Shown in pieces: positions 1 to 8,514 of a DNA stretch of 64,000 nt. Origin of the DNA: Solihabitans fulvus (lineage in GTDB: Bacteria; Actinomycetota; Actinomycetes; Mycobacteriales; Pseudonocardiaceae); the NCBI RefSeq assembly GCF_008386585.1, contig NZ_VUOB01000059.1:62773-126772 (forward strand). Direction: 5' to 3'. Both the position numbers and the translations under genes were made by a program. The notes below the pieces were generated by a model. It was given only the letters and a program-made list of their open reading frames with translations. It was not told the origin of the DNA and searched no databases. The stretch's first letter is position 1. The number at the start of each line of letters is the position of its first letter.

Positions 1-2372
1 TCATCCTCGCGGTCGACGACACCATGGAGTCGATCCTCAACTGGTACCGCGAGGAGGGGCTGATCTTCAAGGGCGGCTCCGGCGCCGGCCTGAACCTCTC
101 CAGGATCCGGTCCTCCAAGGAGCTGCTGTCCTCCGGCGGCACCGCGTCCGGCCCGGTGTCGTTCATGCGCGGCGCGGACGCCTCCGCCGGCACCATCAAG
201 TCCGGTGGCGCCACCCGGCGCGCGGCCAAGATGGTCGTCCTCGACGTGGACCACCCCGACGTCGAGGAGTTCATCGAGACCAAGGCGCGCGAGGAGGAGA
301 AGATCCGCGTCCTGCGCGACGGCGGCTTCGACATGGACCTCGGCGGCAAGGACATCGCCTCGGTCCAGTACCAGAACGCGAACAACTCGGTGCGCGTGTC
401 CGACGAGTTCATGCACTCCGTCGAGGCCGGCGGCGAGTTCGGGCTGCGGTCGCGGACCACCGGCGAGGTGATCGAGCGGATCGACGCCAAGGGCCTGTTC
501 CGCAAGCTGTCCAAGGCGGCCTGGGACTGCGCCGACCCGGGTGTGCAGTACGACGACACGATCAACGACTGGCACACCTGCCCGGAGTCGGGCCGGATCA
601 CCGCGTCCAACCCGTGCAGCGAGTACCTGCACCTGGACAACTCCAGCTGCAACCTCGCGTCGCTGAACCTGATGAAGTTCCTGCGCCAGGACGGCACCTT
701 CGACGCGGAGCTGTTCGCCAAGTCGGTCGAGGTGGTCATCACCGCGATGGACATCTCCATCTGCTTCGCGGACTTCCCGACGGAGCCGATCGGCGACACC
801 ACGCGGAAGTTCCGTCAGCTCGGCATCGGCTACGCCAACCTGGGCGCGCTGCTGATGGCGACCGGCCACGCGTACGACTCCGAGGGCGGCCGGGCGCTCG
901 CCGCGTCCATCACCTCGCTGATGACCGGTGTCGCCTACCGTCGCTCGGCCGAGCTGGCCGGCGTCGTCGGCGCGTACGAGGGCTACGCCCGCAACGCGGA
1001 CGCGCACCAGCGGGTCATCCGCAAGCACGCCGCGGCCAACGACCTGATCAGGACCCACCACGCCAACGACCGCGTGGTGCAGAAGCTGGCCACCGAGGCC
1101 TGGCGCAAGGGCCTGGAGATCGGTGCCCGCAACGGCTGGCGCAACGCGCAGGCCAGTGTGCTCGCGCCGACCGGGACCATCGGCCTGATGATGGACTGCG
1201 ACACCACCGGCGTCGAGCCTGACCTGGCGCTGGTGAAGTTCAAGAAGCTGGTCGGCGGCGGCTCGATGCAGATCGTCAACCAGACGGTGCCCAGGGCGCT
1301 CGAGGCGCTCGGCTACCAGGCCGAGCAGGTCGAGGCGATCGTCGAGTTCATCGGCGAGCACGGTCACGTCGTCGACGCGCCCGGCCTCAAGCGCGAGCAC
1401 TACGAGGTGTTCGACTGCGCGATGGGCGAGCGCTCGATCGCGCCCATGGGCCACGTGCGTATGATGGCGGCGATCCAGCCGTTCATCTCCGGCGCGATCT
1501 CCAAGACGGTCAACATGCCGGAGACGGCGACCGTCGAAGAGGTCGAGCAGATCTACTTCCAGGGCTGGAAGCTGGGCCTGAAGGCGCTCGCGATCTACCG
1601 CGACAACTGCAAGGTCGGCCAGCCGCTGTCGGCGGGCAAGGGCGCGAACAACGGCAAGGCCGCCGAGGCGAAGGCCGAGACGGTCGTCGAGTACCGCCCG
1701 GTGCGCAAGCGCCTGCCCAAGAAGCGCCCGAGCCAGACCGTGTCGTTCACGGTCGGCGGCGCCGAGGGTTACCTGCACGCGGGTTCCTACCCGGACGACG
1801 GCCTCGGCGAGATCTTCGTCAAGCTGGGCAAGCAGGGTTCGACGCTGGCCGGCGTCATGGACGCGTTCTCGATGTCCATCTCGGTGGGTCTCCAGTACGG
1901 AATTCCGCTGGAGTTCTACGTGTCGAAGTTCCAGAACCTGCGGTTCGAGCCGGCCGGCATGACCGACGACCCGGACGTGCGGATCGCCACGAGCGTGCTG
2001 GACTACCTGTTCCGCAGGCTGGCGCTGGACTACCTGCCCTACGACAAGCGGGCCGGTCTCGGCATCTTCACCGCCGAGGAGCGCACCGCGGCGGTGAGCG
2101 GCGGCGACTACGGCACGCCGCCGTCCGCCACGGTCGACGTCGACCTCGAGGATCTGCGCACCACGGTCGACGCGACCACCCCGGCGCGTGAGGCCGTGGA
2201 GAGCAGCAAGAAGGACGACCTCCGCAAGGCGGGCAGCTCGACCGAGCTGATCGAGTTGCAGCTCGGCAAGGCCGCCGACGCGCCGCTGTGCTTCACCTGC
2301 GGCACGAAGATGCGCCCGGCCGGCTCGTGCTACGTCTGCGAGGGCTGCGGCTCGACCTCCGGTTGTAGCTGA
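1..2372 (+). CDS. nrdJ: Vitamin B12-dependent (class II) ribonucleotide reductase, 5' end missing
   Basis: Adenosylcobalamin-dependent ribonucleotide reductase, which makes deoxyribonucleotides from ribonucleotides in the cytoplasm without needing oxygen. The reading frame is already open at base 3, so the first visible ATG (24) is internal; about 790 residues are present of a family of roughly 950. Visible family features are the ASNPCSE segment near residue 202 with the SSCNLASLNL stretch behind it, and the late GAISKTVNMP segment. The C-terminal tail is cysteine-rich (CFTCGTKM, then CYVCEGCGSTSGC) and is the redox tail that re-reduces the active site. It ends just ahead of a very strong terminator, so it is the last gene of its transcript. 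In actinomycetes nrdJ usually follows nrdR; that region lies outside the window. Confidence 0.96.
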   Translation, partial: ILAVDDTMESILNWYREEGLIFKGGSGAGLNLSRIRSSKELLSSGGTASGPVSFMRGADASAGTIKSGGATRRAAKMVVLDVDHPDVEEFIETKAREEEKIRVLRDGGFDMDLGGKDIASVQYQNANNSVRVSDEFMHSVEAGGEFGLRSRTTGEVIERIDAKGLFRKLSKAAWDCADPGVQYDDTINDWHTCPESGRITASNPCSEYLHLDNSSCNLASLNLMKFLRQDGTFDAELFAKSVEVVITAMDISICFADFPTEPIGDTTRKFRQLGIGYANLGALLMATGHAYDSEGGRALAASITSLMTGVAYRRSAELAGVVGAYEGYARNADAHQRVIRKHAAANDLIRTHHANDRVVQKLATEAWRKGLEIGARNGWRNAQASVLAPTGTIGLMMDCDTTGVEPDLALVKFKKLVGGGSMQIVNQTVPRALEALGYQAEQVEAIVEFIGEHGHVVDAPGLKREHYEVFDCAMGERSIAPMGHVRMMAAIQPFISGAISKTVNMPETATVEEVEQIYFQGWKLGLKALAIYRDNCKVGQPLSAGKGANNGKAAEAKAETVVEYRPVRKRLPKKRPSQTVSFTVGGAEGYLHAGSYPDDGLGEIFVKLGKQGSTLAGVMDAFSMSISVGLQYGIPLEFYVSKFQNLRFEPAGMTDDPDVRIATSVLDYLFRRLALDYLPYDKRAGLGIFTAEERTAAVSGGDYGTPPSATVDVDLEDLRTTVDATTPAREAVESSKKDDLRKAGSSTELIELQLGKAADAPLCFTCGTKMRPAGSCYVCEGCGSTSGCS

Positions 2373-2381
2373 TCTCAGAAT

Positions 2382-2430
2382 CCTGACGGGGTGTCTGCCG
2401 ATGGCGCAGACACCCCGTCAGGCTTTCTCC
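2382..2430 (+). terminator. Rho-independent-type terminator after nrdJ
   Basis: Perfect 17-bp inverted repeat (arms 2382-2398 and 2406-2422) with a 7-nt loop, followed by CTTTCTCC. It starts 9 nt after the nrdJ stop and also faces the 3' end of the convergent phosphoribosyltransferase gene. Confidence 0.9.
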
Positions 2431-2464
2431 TGGGTCGGGCACCCATTTCGCGCGTGTCGACGAC

Positions 2465-3247
2465 TCAGCGTCGGAGGGTCCTGGCGGCGACCAGGCCGAG
2501 CACGGTGGTGGCGCCGGCTCGTCGTGCCGCGCTGGCGACCCCGGCCATCGTGAAGCCGGTGCGGTAGACGTCATCCAGGACGAGAACCGTCCGGCCGGTC
2601 AGGTCCTCCTTGATGACGAACTCGTTGAGCAGCGCGGCGCGTTCGTCATCGGTCATGTTCTTGGCCTGCTTCCGCTCCGCTCTCAGGCAGCCGACCTCGG
2701 TCCGGGGAATGCCGAGTTCGTGGGTCAGCAGCGCACCGAGCAGGACGGCGACAGACGGCTTGTCACGCGCGTGACCGGGGACGGGAAGGATCCGGGTGGC
2801 CTGACTGAGCCACTCGTGTCGGAGTATGGCGTCGCTCAGCGACTCGCACAGCGTCAGGCCCGCACGGTCGATCTCGGCCGGGCTCGCCTGCTCGTACTTC
2901 TTGACCAGTCTGATCAGGTTCGCCGTCGCGGTGTGCTCCACCTTGGCCGAATCGCCTGCGGCCGGCTGATTGTAGAAGTCCAACGCGATCGCGGCGTCGA
3001 GGAGATCCTGCCGTTCGATCCGGATGACGAGCACTTCCTTCAGGAAGTCCAGGAACTCGTCAAGAGAGCTGTCCGGGTTGAAGTCCAGGCGGATTCGATA
3101 GGGCCACTTGGCGTCGTGACCGACTGTGCCGACGTTCTTCGCCCGTGGAAACGCGCCGATGATGTGGTCGGCGGTCTCCGGAACGCCGCGGAACTCGATG
3201 AACCAGTGCGAGCCCGAGGGCACGCGCCGCCAGGCGTCGAGGTGCAT
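2465..3247 (-). CDS. Phosphoribosyltransferase-domain protein with an unrecognised N-terminal half
   Basis: About 260 aa. The C-terminal half is a type I phosphoribosyltransferase fold of the ComF/amidophosphoribosyltransferase sort: ILPVPGHARDKPS, then the PRPP-binding loop TVLVLDDVYRTGFTM, whose two acidic residues and Thr-Gly are intact. A short ARTLRR tail follows. The first ~130 residues (from MHLDAWRRVPSG) match no domain I can name; they are rich in aromatic and charged residues and include a hydrophobic helix-like stretch DEFLDFLKEVLVI. The start is unsure: ATG at 3247 begins where the protein-like composition begins, but the frame is open to an ATG at 3313 and neither has a good ribosome site. 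Convergent with nrdJ and alone in its transcript. The substrate cannot be predicted; a true ComF would normally carry zinc-binding cysteines and be shorter. Confidence 0.72.
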   Translation of the reverse strand: MHLDAWRRVPSGSHWFIEFRGVPETADHIIGAFPRAKNVGTVGHDAKWPYRIRLDFNPDSSLDEFLDFLKEVLVIRIERQDLLDAAIALDFYNQPAAGDSAKVEHTATANLIRLVKKYEQASPAEIDRAGLTLCESLSDAILRHEWLSQATRILPVPGHARDKPSVAVLLGALLTHELGIPRTEVGCLRAERKQAKNMTDDERAALLNEFVIKEDLTGRTVLVLDDVYRTGFTMAGVASAARRAGATTVLGLVAARTLRR

Positions 3248-3494
3248 GGCCCGAGAATCCGGCCGGTAGTGCGGTGATGAGGTCAAGCGAAGCCCCCAGA
3301 TGCAGGTGATCAAGTGTCAGCCTGGCACAGGCGGACGGGTTCGGGAACGTTCGACCACACGACGATCGCGCCGCACCGCGCGGTTGGGCCGCACGGACGC
3401 ATGGATTCCTCCTGCGTCGGCGGCCGGCGGTGGTGAACGATGTCTAGCGTTTCCTCGGACGAGTCGGCCGGTTCGCATGGGGAGGCAGGGCGCG

Positions 3495-4433
3495 ATGATT
3501 CCCGCTGAGGAGACCTTCGACGGCACCTGGCCGTTTCGGGCCAACTACACGGAAGCGGCCGGTTTCCGGCAGCACTACGTCGACGAGGGTCCGCGCGGTC
3601 AGTCCGATCCGGTGGTGCTCCTGCACGGCGAGCCGACCTGGGGCTACCTGTGGCGACACCTGATCGGCCCGCTGTCGCGGACGCACCGGGTCGTCGTGCC
3701 CGACCACATGGGGTTCGGCAAGAGCGCCACCCCAGATGGGTCCAGCTATCTGCTCGGCGAGCACGTCCGCAACCTGGAGTCGTTGCTGGTGGATGTGCTT
3801 GACCTGAAACAGATCACGCTGGTGCTGCACGACTGGGGCGGACCGATCGGCGCCGAGTTCGCGCTGCGCCATCCCGGCCGGATCGCCCGTGTCTTCGCTA
3901 CGAACACGGTCCTCCCGCTCGGTCAGCCCGGTTACGGCGAGCTGATGGTGGCCAACTTCGTTGACAGCGCGTGGTTTCGGTGGGCGCGGGCCGCCCAACA
4001 GGACGGCTCGCTCGAGGAGGTGCTCGGCAACGCGGGCAGCACGGTTACCCACCTGATGCTCGCGTTGCAGACCGTCGCCCGCCCGCAGATCGTCACTCCG
4101 ACGTGGGTCCGCGCCTACTCCGCCCACTTCACCGGACGCGCCGAATGCCGTGGTGTGATCAGGTTTCCGCAGCAGTTGGTCGCGCCGGACCCGGACGCGC
4201 CGCCGGCCGCGGCGCCGGATCCCGTTGCGGCTGCGGCAATCCTGGCCAAACCGGCGATGCTCGCCGAGGGAATGCGCGACACCGCCCTGTTGCCGCGCCA
4301 CGTGATTCCTGCGTTCCGGGCCGCGTTCCCCGACGCGCCGGTCATCGAACTCGCCGACGCAGGCCACTTCCCGTCCGAGGACACCCCGGAGACGTTGCTC
4401 GCGCTGCTGCAACTGTTCCTGCACAGCACCTGA
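3495..4433 (+). CDS. Haloalkane dehalogenase-like alpha/beta hydrolase
   Basis: 312-aa alpha/beta hydrolase. The sequence shows HGEP (residues 44-47, oxyanion/halide side), PDHMGFGKS, the nucleophile elbow VLHDWGGPIG with Asp113 followed by Trp114, and a late DAGHFPSEDTPE with the catalytic His. An Asp nucleophile with the adjacent Trp is the haloalkane dehalogenase arrangement (halide-binding Trp) rather than the Ser of esterases or the epoxide hydrolase pattern. The expected reaction is hydrolysis of a carbon-halogen bond, but many members have unknown natural substrates. ATG 3495 is preferred because GGAGGCAGGG (3481-3490) sits just upstream; the frame is open back to 3300. It stands alone, with an imperfect dyad after the stop. 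Confidence 0.83.
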   Translation: MIPAEETFDGTWPFRANYTEAAGFRQHYVDEGPRGQSDPVVLLHGEPTWGYLWRHLIGPLSRTHRVVVPDHMGFGKSATPDGSSYLLGEHVRNLESLLVDVLDLKQITLVLHDWGGPIGAEFALRHPGRIARVFATNTVLPLGQPGYGELMVANFVDSAWFRWARAAQQDGSLEEVLGNAGSTVTHLMLALQTVARPQIVTPTWVRAYSAHFTGRAECRGVIRFPQQLVAPDPDAPPAAAPDPVAAAAILAKPAMLAEGMRDTALLPRHVIPAFRAAFPDAPVIELADAGHFPSEDTPETLLALLQLFLHST

Positions 4434-4495
4434 CCGGACGGCGGCGGCCTCGACCGCCCCGGGTCGTTCCGAGGTCGCCTCGGTCACCTTCCGGG

Positions 4496-5389
4496 TCAGT
4501 CGAGCGGGAGGTGGGCGGCGAGGTCCCGCCACTGCTCGATGGGCGGCGCGCTCGGCGTCGCGGTGACGACGTGCAGGCTGACGTGGTCGGCGCCGGCGGC
4601 GCGGTGTTCCTCGACGCGCTCGGCGACGTCGGCGGCGGAGCCTGCGGCGACGAGTGCCGCGACGAGCCGGTCGTCGATGGCGTCGGCGTAGCCGAGATCG
4701 CGGAGCAGGCCGTGGCGGTTGGGCAGTGCGGCGGTGGCCACCGACCTGGCCAGCTCGGCGGCCTGCGCGCGGTTCGGGTGCAGCACGCAGAACTGGGTGA
4801 CGGTCAGCAGCGCGTCCGGCCCGAGCACGGCCCGCGCGGTGCGGGTGTGCTCGACCGGCATGCCGAGCACGTGAGCGCCCCACGCGCGTTCCCCGGCCAG
4901 CGCGAGCATCGCGGGGTCCAGTGCCGAGAGCACCCGGTGCGGCGAGGCCGTCGCGGCGGGCGGCCCGAAGGGCGCCGTGTCCAGCGCGTCCAGGTAGGCG
5001 CGCATGGTCTCGACCGGAGGGCCGAAGCGATGGCCCCTGACGTCCTCGGCGAGGCTGGGGTGACTGCCCCACAGGCCGAGCAGGAATCGGCCGGGGAACG
5101 CCTCGTCGAGCGTGCCCTGGGCGGCTGCGGTGGTCACCGCGTCCCGCGCGTAGATGTCGGCGCTGCCGGTGGCCAGCACGATCCGTCGGGTGGCGGACAG
5201 GAGGATCCCGGCCTGTGCCATGGCCTCCCGTCCGGTCGCCTCCTGTAACCACAGCGTCCGGTAGCCGAGATCTTCGACGGCCACCGCGGCCTGGCGAAGG
5301 GCGACGGCCGGCAGGCTGTCGGCGGAGCCTGCCCAGATCCCCGTACTCCCGAGGCGGAGGCGGCGGTCGGTCTTTCCTGCTGTGCGCAC
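4496..5389 (-). CDS. LLM-class F420-dependent oxidoreductase (TIGR03620-like)
   Basis: 297-aa luciferase-like monooxygenase family protein, expected to use coenzyme F420 (or FMN) in a TIM barrel. Typical segments are the N-terminal beta strand LRLGSTGIWAG, LGYRTLWLQEA, the IVLATGSADIY strand with the family's non-prolyl cis-peptide region, GRFLLGLWGSHP, and a C-terminal AGADHVSLHVV. The GTG at 5389 is chosen because AGGAG (complement of 5395-5399) lies 5 nt upstream. It is transcribed divergently from the TetR gene across a 113-bp gap holding a large dyad, so the TetR protein probably controls it. Substrate unknown. Confidence 0.85.
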   Translation of the reverse strand: MRTAGKTDRRLRLGSTGIWAGSADSLPAVALRQAAVAVEDLGYRTLWLQEATGREAMAQAGILLSATRRIVLATGSADIYARDAVTTAAAQGTLDEAFPGRFLLGLWGSHPSLAEDVRGHRFGPPVETMRAYLDALDTAPFGPPAATASPHRVLSALDPAMLALAGERAWGAHVLGMPVEHTRTARAVLGPDALLTVTQFCVLHPNRAQAAELARSVATAALPNRHGLLRDLGYADAIDDRLVAALVAAGSAADVAERVEEHRAAGADHVSLHVVTATPSAPPIEQWRDLAAHLPLD

Positions 5390-5437
5390 GGTTTCTCCTG
5401 CGGTGAGGTGTCGAGGGCACACCCCGATCCTGGAAGT

Positions 5438-5483
5438 GGGGTGGTCCTCCGTTTGTCTCGGGTAACATACGGAGGGCCACCCC
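5438..5483. promoter_or_regulatory. Large dyad, probable TetR operator
   Basis: Inverted repeat GGGGTGGTCCTCCGT (5438-5452) and ACGGAGGGCCACCCC (5469-5483), 14 of 15 positions complementary, separated by 16 nt. It lies between the divergent F420 oxidoreductase and TetR genes. A -10-like TAACAT lies inside the spacer at 5463-5468, so occupancy would block at least the rightward promoter. Confidence 0.65.
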
Positions 5484-5502
5484 GGTTAGGCAAGGAGGTT
5501 CG

Positions 5503-6099
5503 GTGTCGGAGAGTCCTGCCGCGCGGCCGATGCGCGCTGACGCGCGCCGTAACTACGAGCGGATCCTCGCCGTCGCGGGGGAGGCCGTCGCCGAGCACGG
5601 GGCCGAGGCCTCACTTGAGGAGATCGCGCGGCGGGCCCTCGTCGGGTCGGCGACCCTGCATCGGCACTTCCCGTCAAGGCAGGCGCTGCTGGAGGCCGTG
5701 TTCCGCGTGCGGGTGCAGGCCCTCTGCGACACGGCTCGCGACCTGGCGGCAGCCCTCGATCCCGGGCAGGCGCTGGTCGAGTGGCTGCGCGCGGTCGGCC
5801 GGCACGCGGCGGCCAATCGCGGCCTCGCCGCGTCGCTGCTGCTCGGCGCCCGCGCCGGCGCCGGCGATCCCGCCTTCGGGCAGACCTGCCACGCGATGAT
5901 CACGGCTGCGGGCAGTGAACTCCTGTCGCGCGCTCGCAAGGCGCGCGCCGTGCGTCCCGAGGTGGCCATCGTCGACCTGCTCAAGCTGGCCAGCGCCATC
6001 GCGCTGGCCGCCGAGGACGAACCCGACGGCGCGGTCGAGGCGGACCGGCTGCTCACGTTGGCACTACACGGGGTGCACCCCCGCGAATCGTCGGCCTGA
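5503..6099 (+). CDS. TetR-family transcriptional regulator
   Basis: 198-aa TetR repressor. The N-terminal HTH runs from about residue 12 to 60, with the family signature ASLEEIARRALVGSATLHRHFPSRQALLEAVF. The rest is a helical ligand/dimer domain. GTG 5503 follows AAGGAGG (5492-5498). It is divergent from the F420-type oxidoreductase and converges with the exporter gene at 6119, whose 3' end is 19 bp away. The shared dyad upstream suggests autoregulation and control of the oxidoreductase; the inducer is unknown. Confidence 0.9.
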   Translation: MSESPAARPMRADARRNYERILAVAGEAVAEHGAEASLEEIARRALVGSATLHRHFPSRQALLEAVFRVRVQALCDTARDLAAALDPGQALVEWLRAVGRHAAANRGLAASLLLGARAGAGDPAFGQTCHAMITAAGSELLSRARKARAVRPEVAIVDLLKLASAIALAAEDEPDGAVEADRLLTLALHGVHPRESSA

Positions 6100-6118
6100 G
6101 CACGGCTGCCAGGTGCGG

Positions 6119-7573
6119 TCACACCGTTGCGGCCACGGGGATCTCGTCCCCCGCAGCGGTCGACGCCGTCTTCGGCCGAAGCGCGAAGGCCGCGACGAGC
6201 ATGGCGGCGGCCAGCAGCCCGGCCGCGACACCGAACGCCAGGTGGTAGCCGCCGGTCAGCGCCGACGCGGTGTCCGCGCCGCCCTCGACCAGTCCGGCGC
6301 TGCGCGAGGCCGCCAGCGTGGACAGCACCGCGAGGCCGAGCGCCGCGCCCACCTGCTGCGTGGTGTTGAACAACCCCGAGGCGACACCGGAGTCGCTCGG
6401 TGTCGCGCCCGACATGGCCAGCCCGGCCAGCGACGGCAGCACCAGGCCGCCACCACCGATCAGCACCATCACCGGCAGCACGTTCGTGACGTAGTCGCCG
6501 TGCACCGGCGTCCTGGTCAGCAGGGCGAGGCCGACCAGCAACAGCCCGAGACCGGTCAGCAGCACCGCCCTCGGCCCGAAGCGCGCGATCAGCCGCGCCG
6601 AGAACGCCAGCGACACCGTGCCGATCGCGACCGCGGCCGGCAGCATCGCCAACCCGGTGTCGGCGGCGCCGTAGCCCAGCACCTTCTGGAGATACATCGC
6701 CACCAGGATCTGGAAGCCGAACATCGCGCCGATCGTCATGGCCTGGATCAGGTTCGCGCCCCAGACGTTGCGGGACCGCAGCACCCGCAACGGCAGCAGC
6801 GGATTGGCCGACCTGGCCTGCCGCGCCACGAACGCGGCCAGCAGCACGACCGTCACCGCGCCGAGGCCGAGCGTGTGCGCCGATCCCCAGCCGTGCTCCT
6901 CGGTCCCGACGATCGTGTAGACGCCGAGCATCACGCCCGCGGTCACCAGTGCGGCGCTGACCGCGTCGGCCCCGGCCGCCAGGCCGAGCCCCCGCTCCGG
7001 CGCGAGCTGCCGGGTGGCCAGCAGCACGGCGACCAGCCCGATCGGGATGTTGATGAAGAAGATCCAGTGCCAGTTCGCGGCCTCGGTGAGCACGCCGCCG
7101 AGCACCTGGCCGATGGCCGCGCCCGACGCGCCGACGAAGCTGAACGCGCCGATGGCGCGCGCCCGCTCGCGCGGGTCGGTGAACAGCGCCACGATCATGC
7201 CGAGGCTCACCGATGACGCCATCGCCCCGCCTACGCCCTGGAGGAACCGCGCGCCGATCAGCGTCGCCGGGCCGACGGCCAGCCCGCACAGCAGCGAGGC
7301 CAGCGTGAAGACGGCGAGCCCGGCCAGGAACATCCGCTTCCTGCCGATCAGGTCACCGAGTCGTCCGGCGAGCAACAGCAGGCCGCCGAAGGCGATCAGG
7401 TACGCGTTGACGATCCAGGTCAGGCCGGAGGGCGTGAAGCCGAGGTCGCGCTGGATCGACGGCAGTGCCACGGTCACGATGCTGCCGTCGAGGATGATCA
7501 TGAGCATCCCCGCGCACAGCACGGCGAGCGCGAGCCAGCGCGACCGGACGGGCGCGGGTGCGGGTGTGGACAT
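6119..7573 (-). CDS. DHA2-family (EmrB/QacA) MFS drug exporter
   Basis: 484-aa integral membrane protein with the hydrophobic profile of a 14-helix DHA2 transporter, a proton-driven drug exporter. It shows motif A (RLGDLIGRKRMFLAG) after the second helix, the antiporter motif C-like VGGAMASSVSLGMI, and SIQRDLGF after TM1. ATG 7573 is preferred over 7597 because GGAGG lies about 9 nt upstream. It is divergent from an HxlR regulator 82 bp away, which is the usual arrangement for a repressor controlling an efflux pump. Confidence 0.93.
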   Translation of the reverse strand: MSTPAPAPVRSRWLALAVLCAGMLMIILDGSIVTVALPSIQRDLGFTPSGLTWIVNAYLIAFGGLLLLAGRLGDLIGRKRMFLAGLAVFTLASLLCGLAVGPATLIGARFLQGVGGAMASSVSLGMIVALFTDPRERARAIGAFSFVGASGAAIGQVLGGVLTEAANWHWIFFINIPIGLVAVLLATRQLAPERGLGLAAGADAVSAALVTAGVMLGVYTIVGTEEHGWGSAHTLGLGAVTVVLLAAFVARQARSANPLLPLRVLRSRNVWGANLIQAMTIGAMFGFQILVAMYLQKVLGYGAADTGLAMLPAAVAIGTVSLAFSARLIARFGPRAVLLTGLGLLLVGLALLTRTPVHGDYVTNVLPVMVLIGGGGLVLPSLAGLAMSGATPSDSGVASGLFNTTQQVGAALGLAVLSTLAASRSAGLVEGGADTASALTGGYHLAFGVAAGLLAAAMLVAAFALRPKTASTAAGDEIPVAATV

Positions 7574-7655
7574 GGCCTCTGACCTCCAAAGGGGCACTTC
7601 TTGTTACTGAGGCCATGTTCTGTGACCATTGGAGTCGCCGGAAGGAGGCACTTTC

Positions 7656-8051
7656 ATGTCCCAGAGTCACACCTGTGTGACAGGCCAGGTCAGCGGCCCG
7701 CTGTGTCCAGTGGAAGAGGTCCTGGATCACGTTTCGGGGAAGTGGAGCATCGGCATCGTCGTGGCCCTCGCGGCAGGCCCGATGCGCTTCACCGAGCTGG
7801 AACGGCACGTCAAGGGCATCAGCCGCCGCATGCTCACGCTCAACCTGCGCAAGCTGGAGCGCGACGGACTGCTCCTGCGCACCGTCTACCCGACGGTCCC
7901 GCCGAAGGTCGAGTACGCGCTCACCGACATCGCCCGCGACCTGAACGAGTCGTTCGCCACGCTCATCGCGTGGGCGGAGCGCAGCCGGCACTCGATCACC
8001 GAGGCCCGCGTCGACTACGACCAGGAACACGGCGCCGCGGCCGCGAGCTGA
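7656..8051 (+). CDS. HxlR/DUF24-family regulator, candidate redox sensor
   Basis: 131-aa winged-helix regulator of the HxlR (YodB/HypR/QorR) family: CPVEEVLDHVSGKWS, then RFTELERHVKGISRRMLTLNLRKLERDGLL and the wing VPPKVEYALTDIARDL. Cys17 sits in the conserved pre-HTH position used for thiol sensing in characterised relatives (for example QorR of Corynebacterium), and there is a second Cys at residue 7. ATG 7656 follows AAGGAGG at 7642-7648. It is divergent from the MFS exporter at 6119-7573 and is its likely repressor. The gap holds CTCCAA/TTGGAG arms at a distance but no compact palindrome. Confidence 0.9.
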   Translation: MSQSHTCVTGQVSGPLCPVEEVLDHVSGKWSIGIVVALAAGPMRFTELERHVKGISRRMLTLNLRKLERDGLLLRTVYPTVPPKVEYALTDIARDLNESFATLIAWAERSRHSITEARVDYDQEHGAAAAS

Positions 8052-8131
8052 CCGCTCGGCTCACCGCGTCCCCTTAGTCGACGCGCCGCGTGCCGCGGGT
8101 TAATCGCATGCGCGCGGACCGTCGGCCGTGC

Positions 8132-8137
8132 TAACGT
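8132..8137 (+). promoter_or_regulatory. -10 element (TAACGT) in front of the MISVL mini-ORF
   Basis: TAACGT followed by exactly 6 nt and an ATG (8144), the spacing expected for a leaderless transcript. No convincing -35 is visible. Confidence 0.4.
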
Positions 8138-8143
8138 CAAGTC

Positions 8144-8161
8144 ATGATCTCCGTCCTCTGA
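8144..8161 (+). CDS. Possible 5-residue leader ORF (MISVL) upstream of the 62-aa protein
   Basis: ATG ATC TCC GTC CTC TGA, starting where a leaderless transcript from TAACGT would start. The stop overlaps a TCCTCTGAGGA palindrome. It lies 144 nt upstream of the 62-aa gene on the same strand, so it would be the first codons of that gene's leader. It could equally be chance; nothing else of note is visible between 8162 and 8290 except GC-rich imperfect dyads. Confidence 0.3.
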   Translation: MISVL

Positions 8162-8305
8162 GGATGACTCGCGAGCCTTGGTGCCGCGTAGTGCCCGCCG
8201 TCCTGTGCACGGTGGGGCGCCCTCGTCGCCGCCTGCGGGCGGCCGTTCCGCAAGTCCAGCCGTTTTTCGGTTGATGTTTCTGCACGCTCTTTCAGAGGAG
8301 ACCTC

Positions 8306-8494
8306 ATGCCTGACCAGGTGCAACCCAACGACGAGTCCGAGACCACGCCCGAGAACACCGAAGAGGTCGTGCTCAACCGGCGGGAGCGTCGCGCGGGCGG
8401 GAAGAGCATCCCGGTCGCCAACAAGGTCCCGATCGGCAAGCCGCGCGGTGTTGTCGTGCACAACCGCTCGTACTCCAACCGCCGTAGCGGCTGA
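8306..8494 (+). CDS. Small basic hypothetical protein (62 aa)
   Basis: 62 residues: an acidic first third (PNDESETTPENTEE), then a basic segment VLNRRERRAGGK and a GKPRGVVVHNRSYSNRRSG tail. No membrane segment or signal peptide. AGAGGAG lies just before the ATG, and the gene is bracketed by its own leader and a very strong terminator, so it looks like a genuine monocistronic, probably well expressed small protein. The function is not known to me; the basic tail would suit nucleic-acid or ribosome binding (inference). Confidence 0.7.
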   Translation: MPDQVQPNDESETTPENTEEVVLNRRERRAGGKSIPVANKVPIGKPRGVVVHNRSYSNRRSG

Positions 8495-8514
8495 CCCGAG
8501 CACACCAACGGAAC

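Noticed and set aside
3300..3494. N-terminal extension of the dehalogenase
   Set aside because: The extra 65 residues are Arg/Pro/Gly-rich shadow sequence, and a clear ribosome site precedes ATG 3495.
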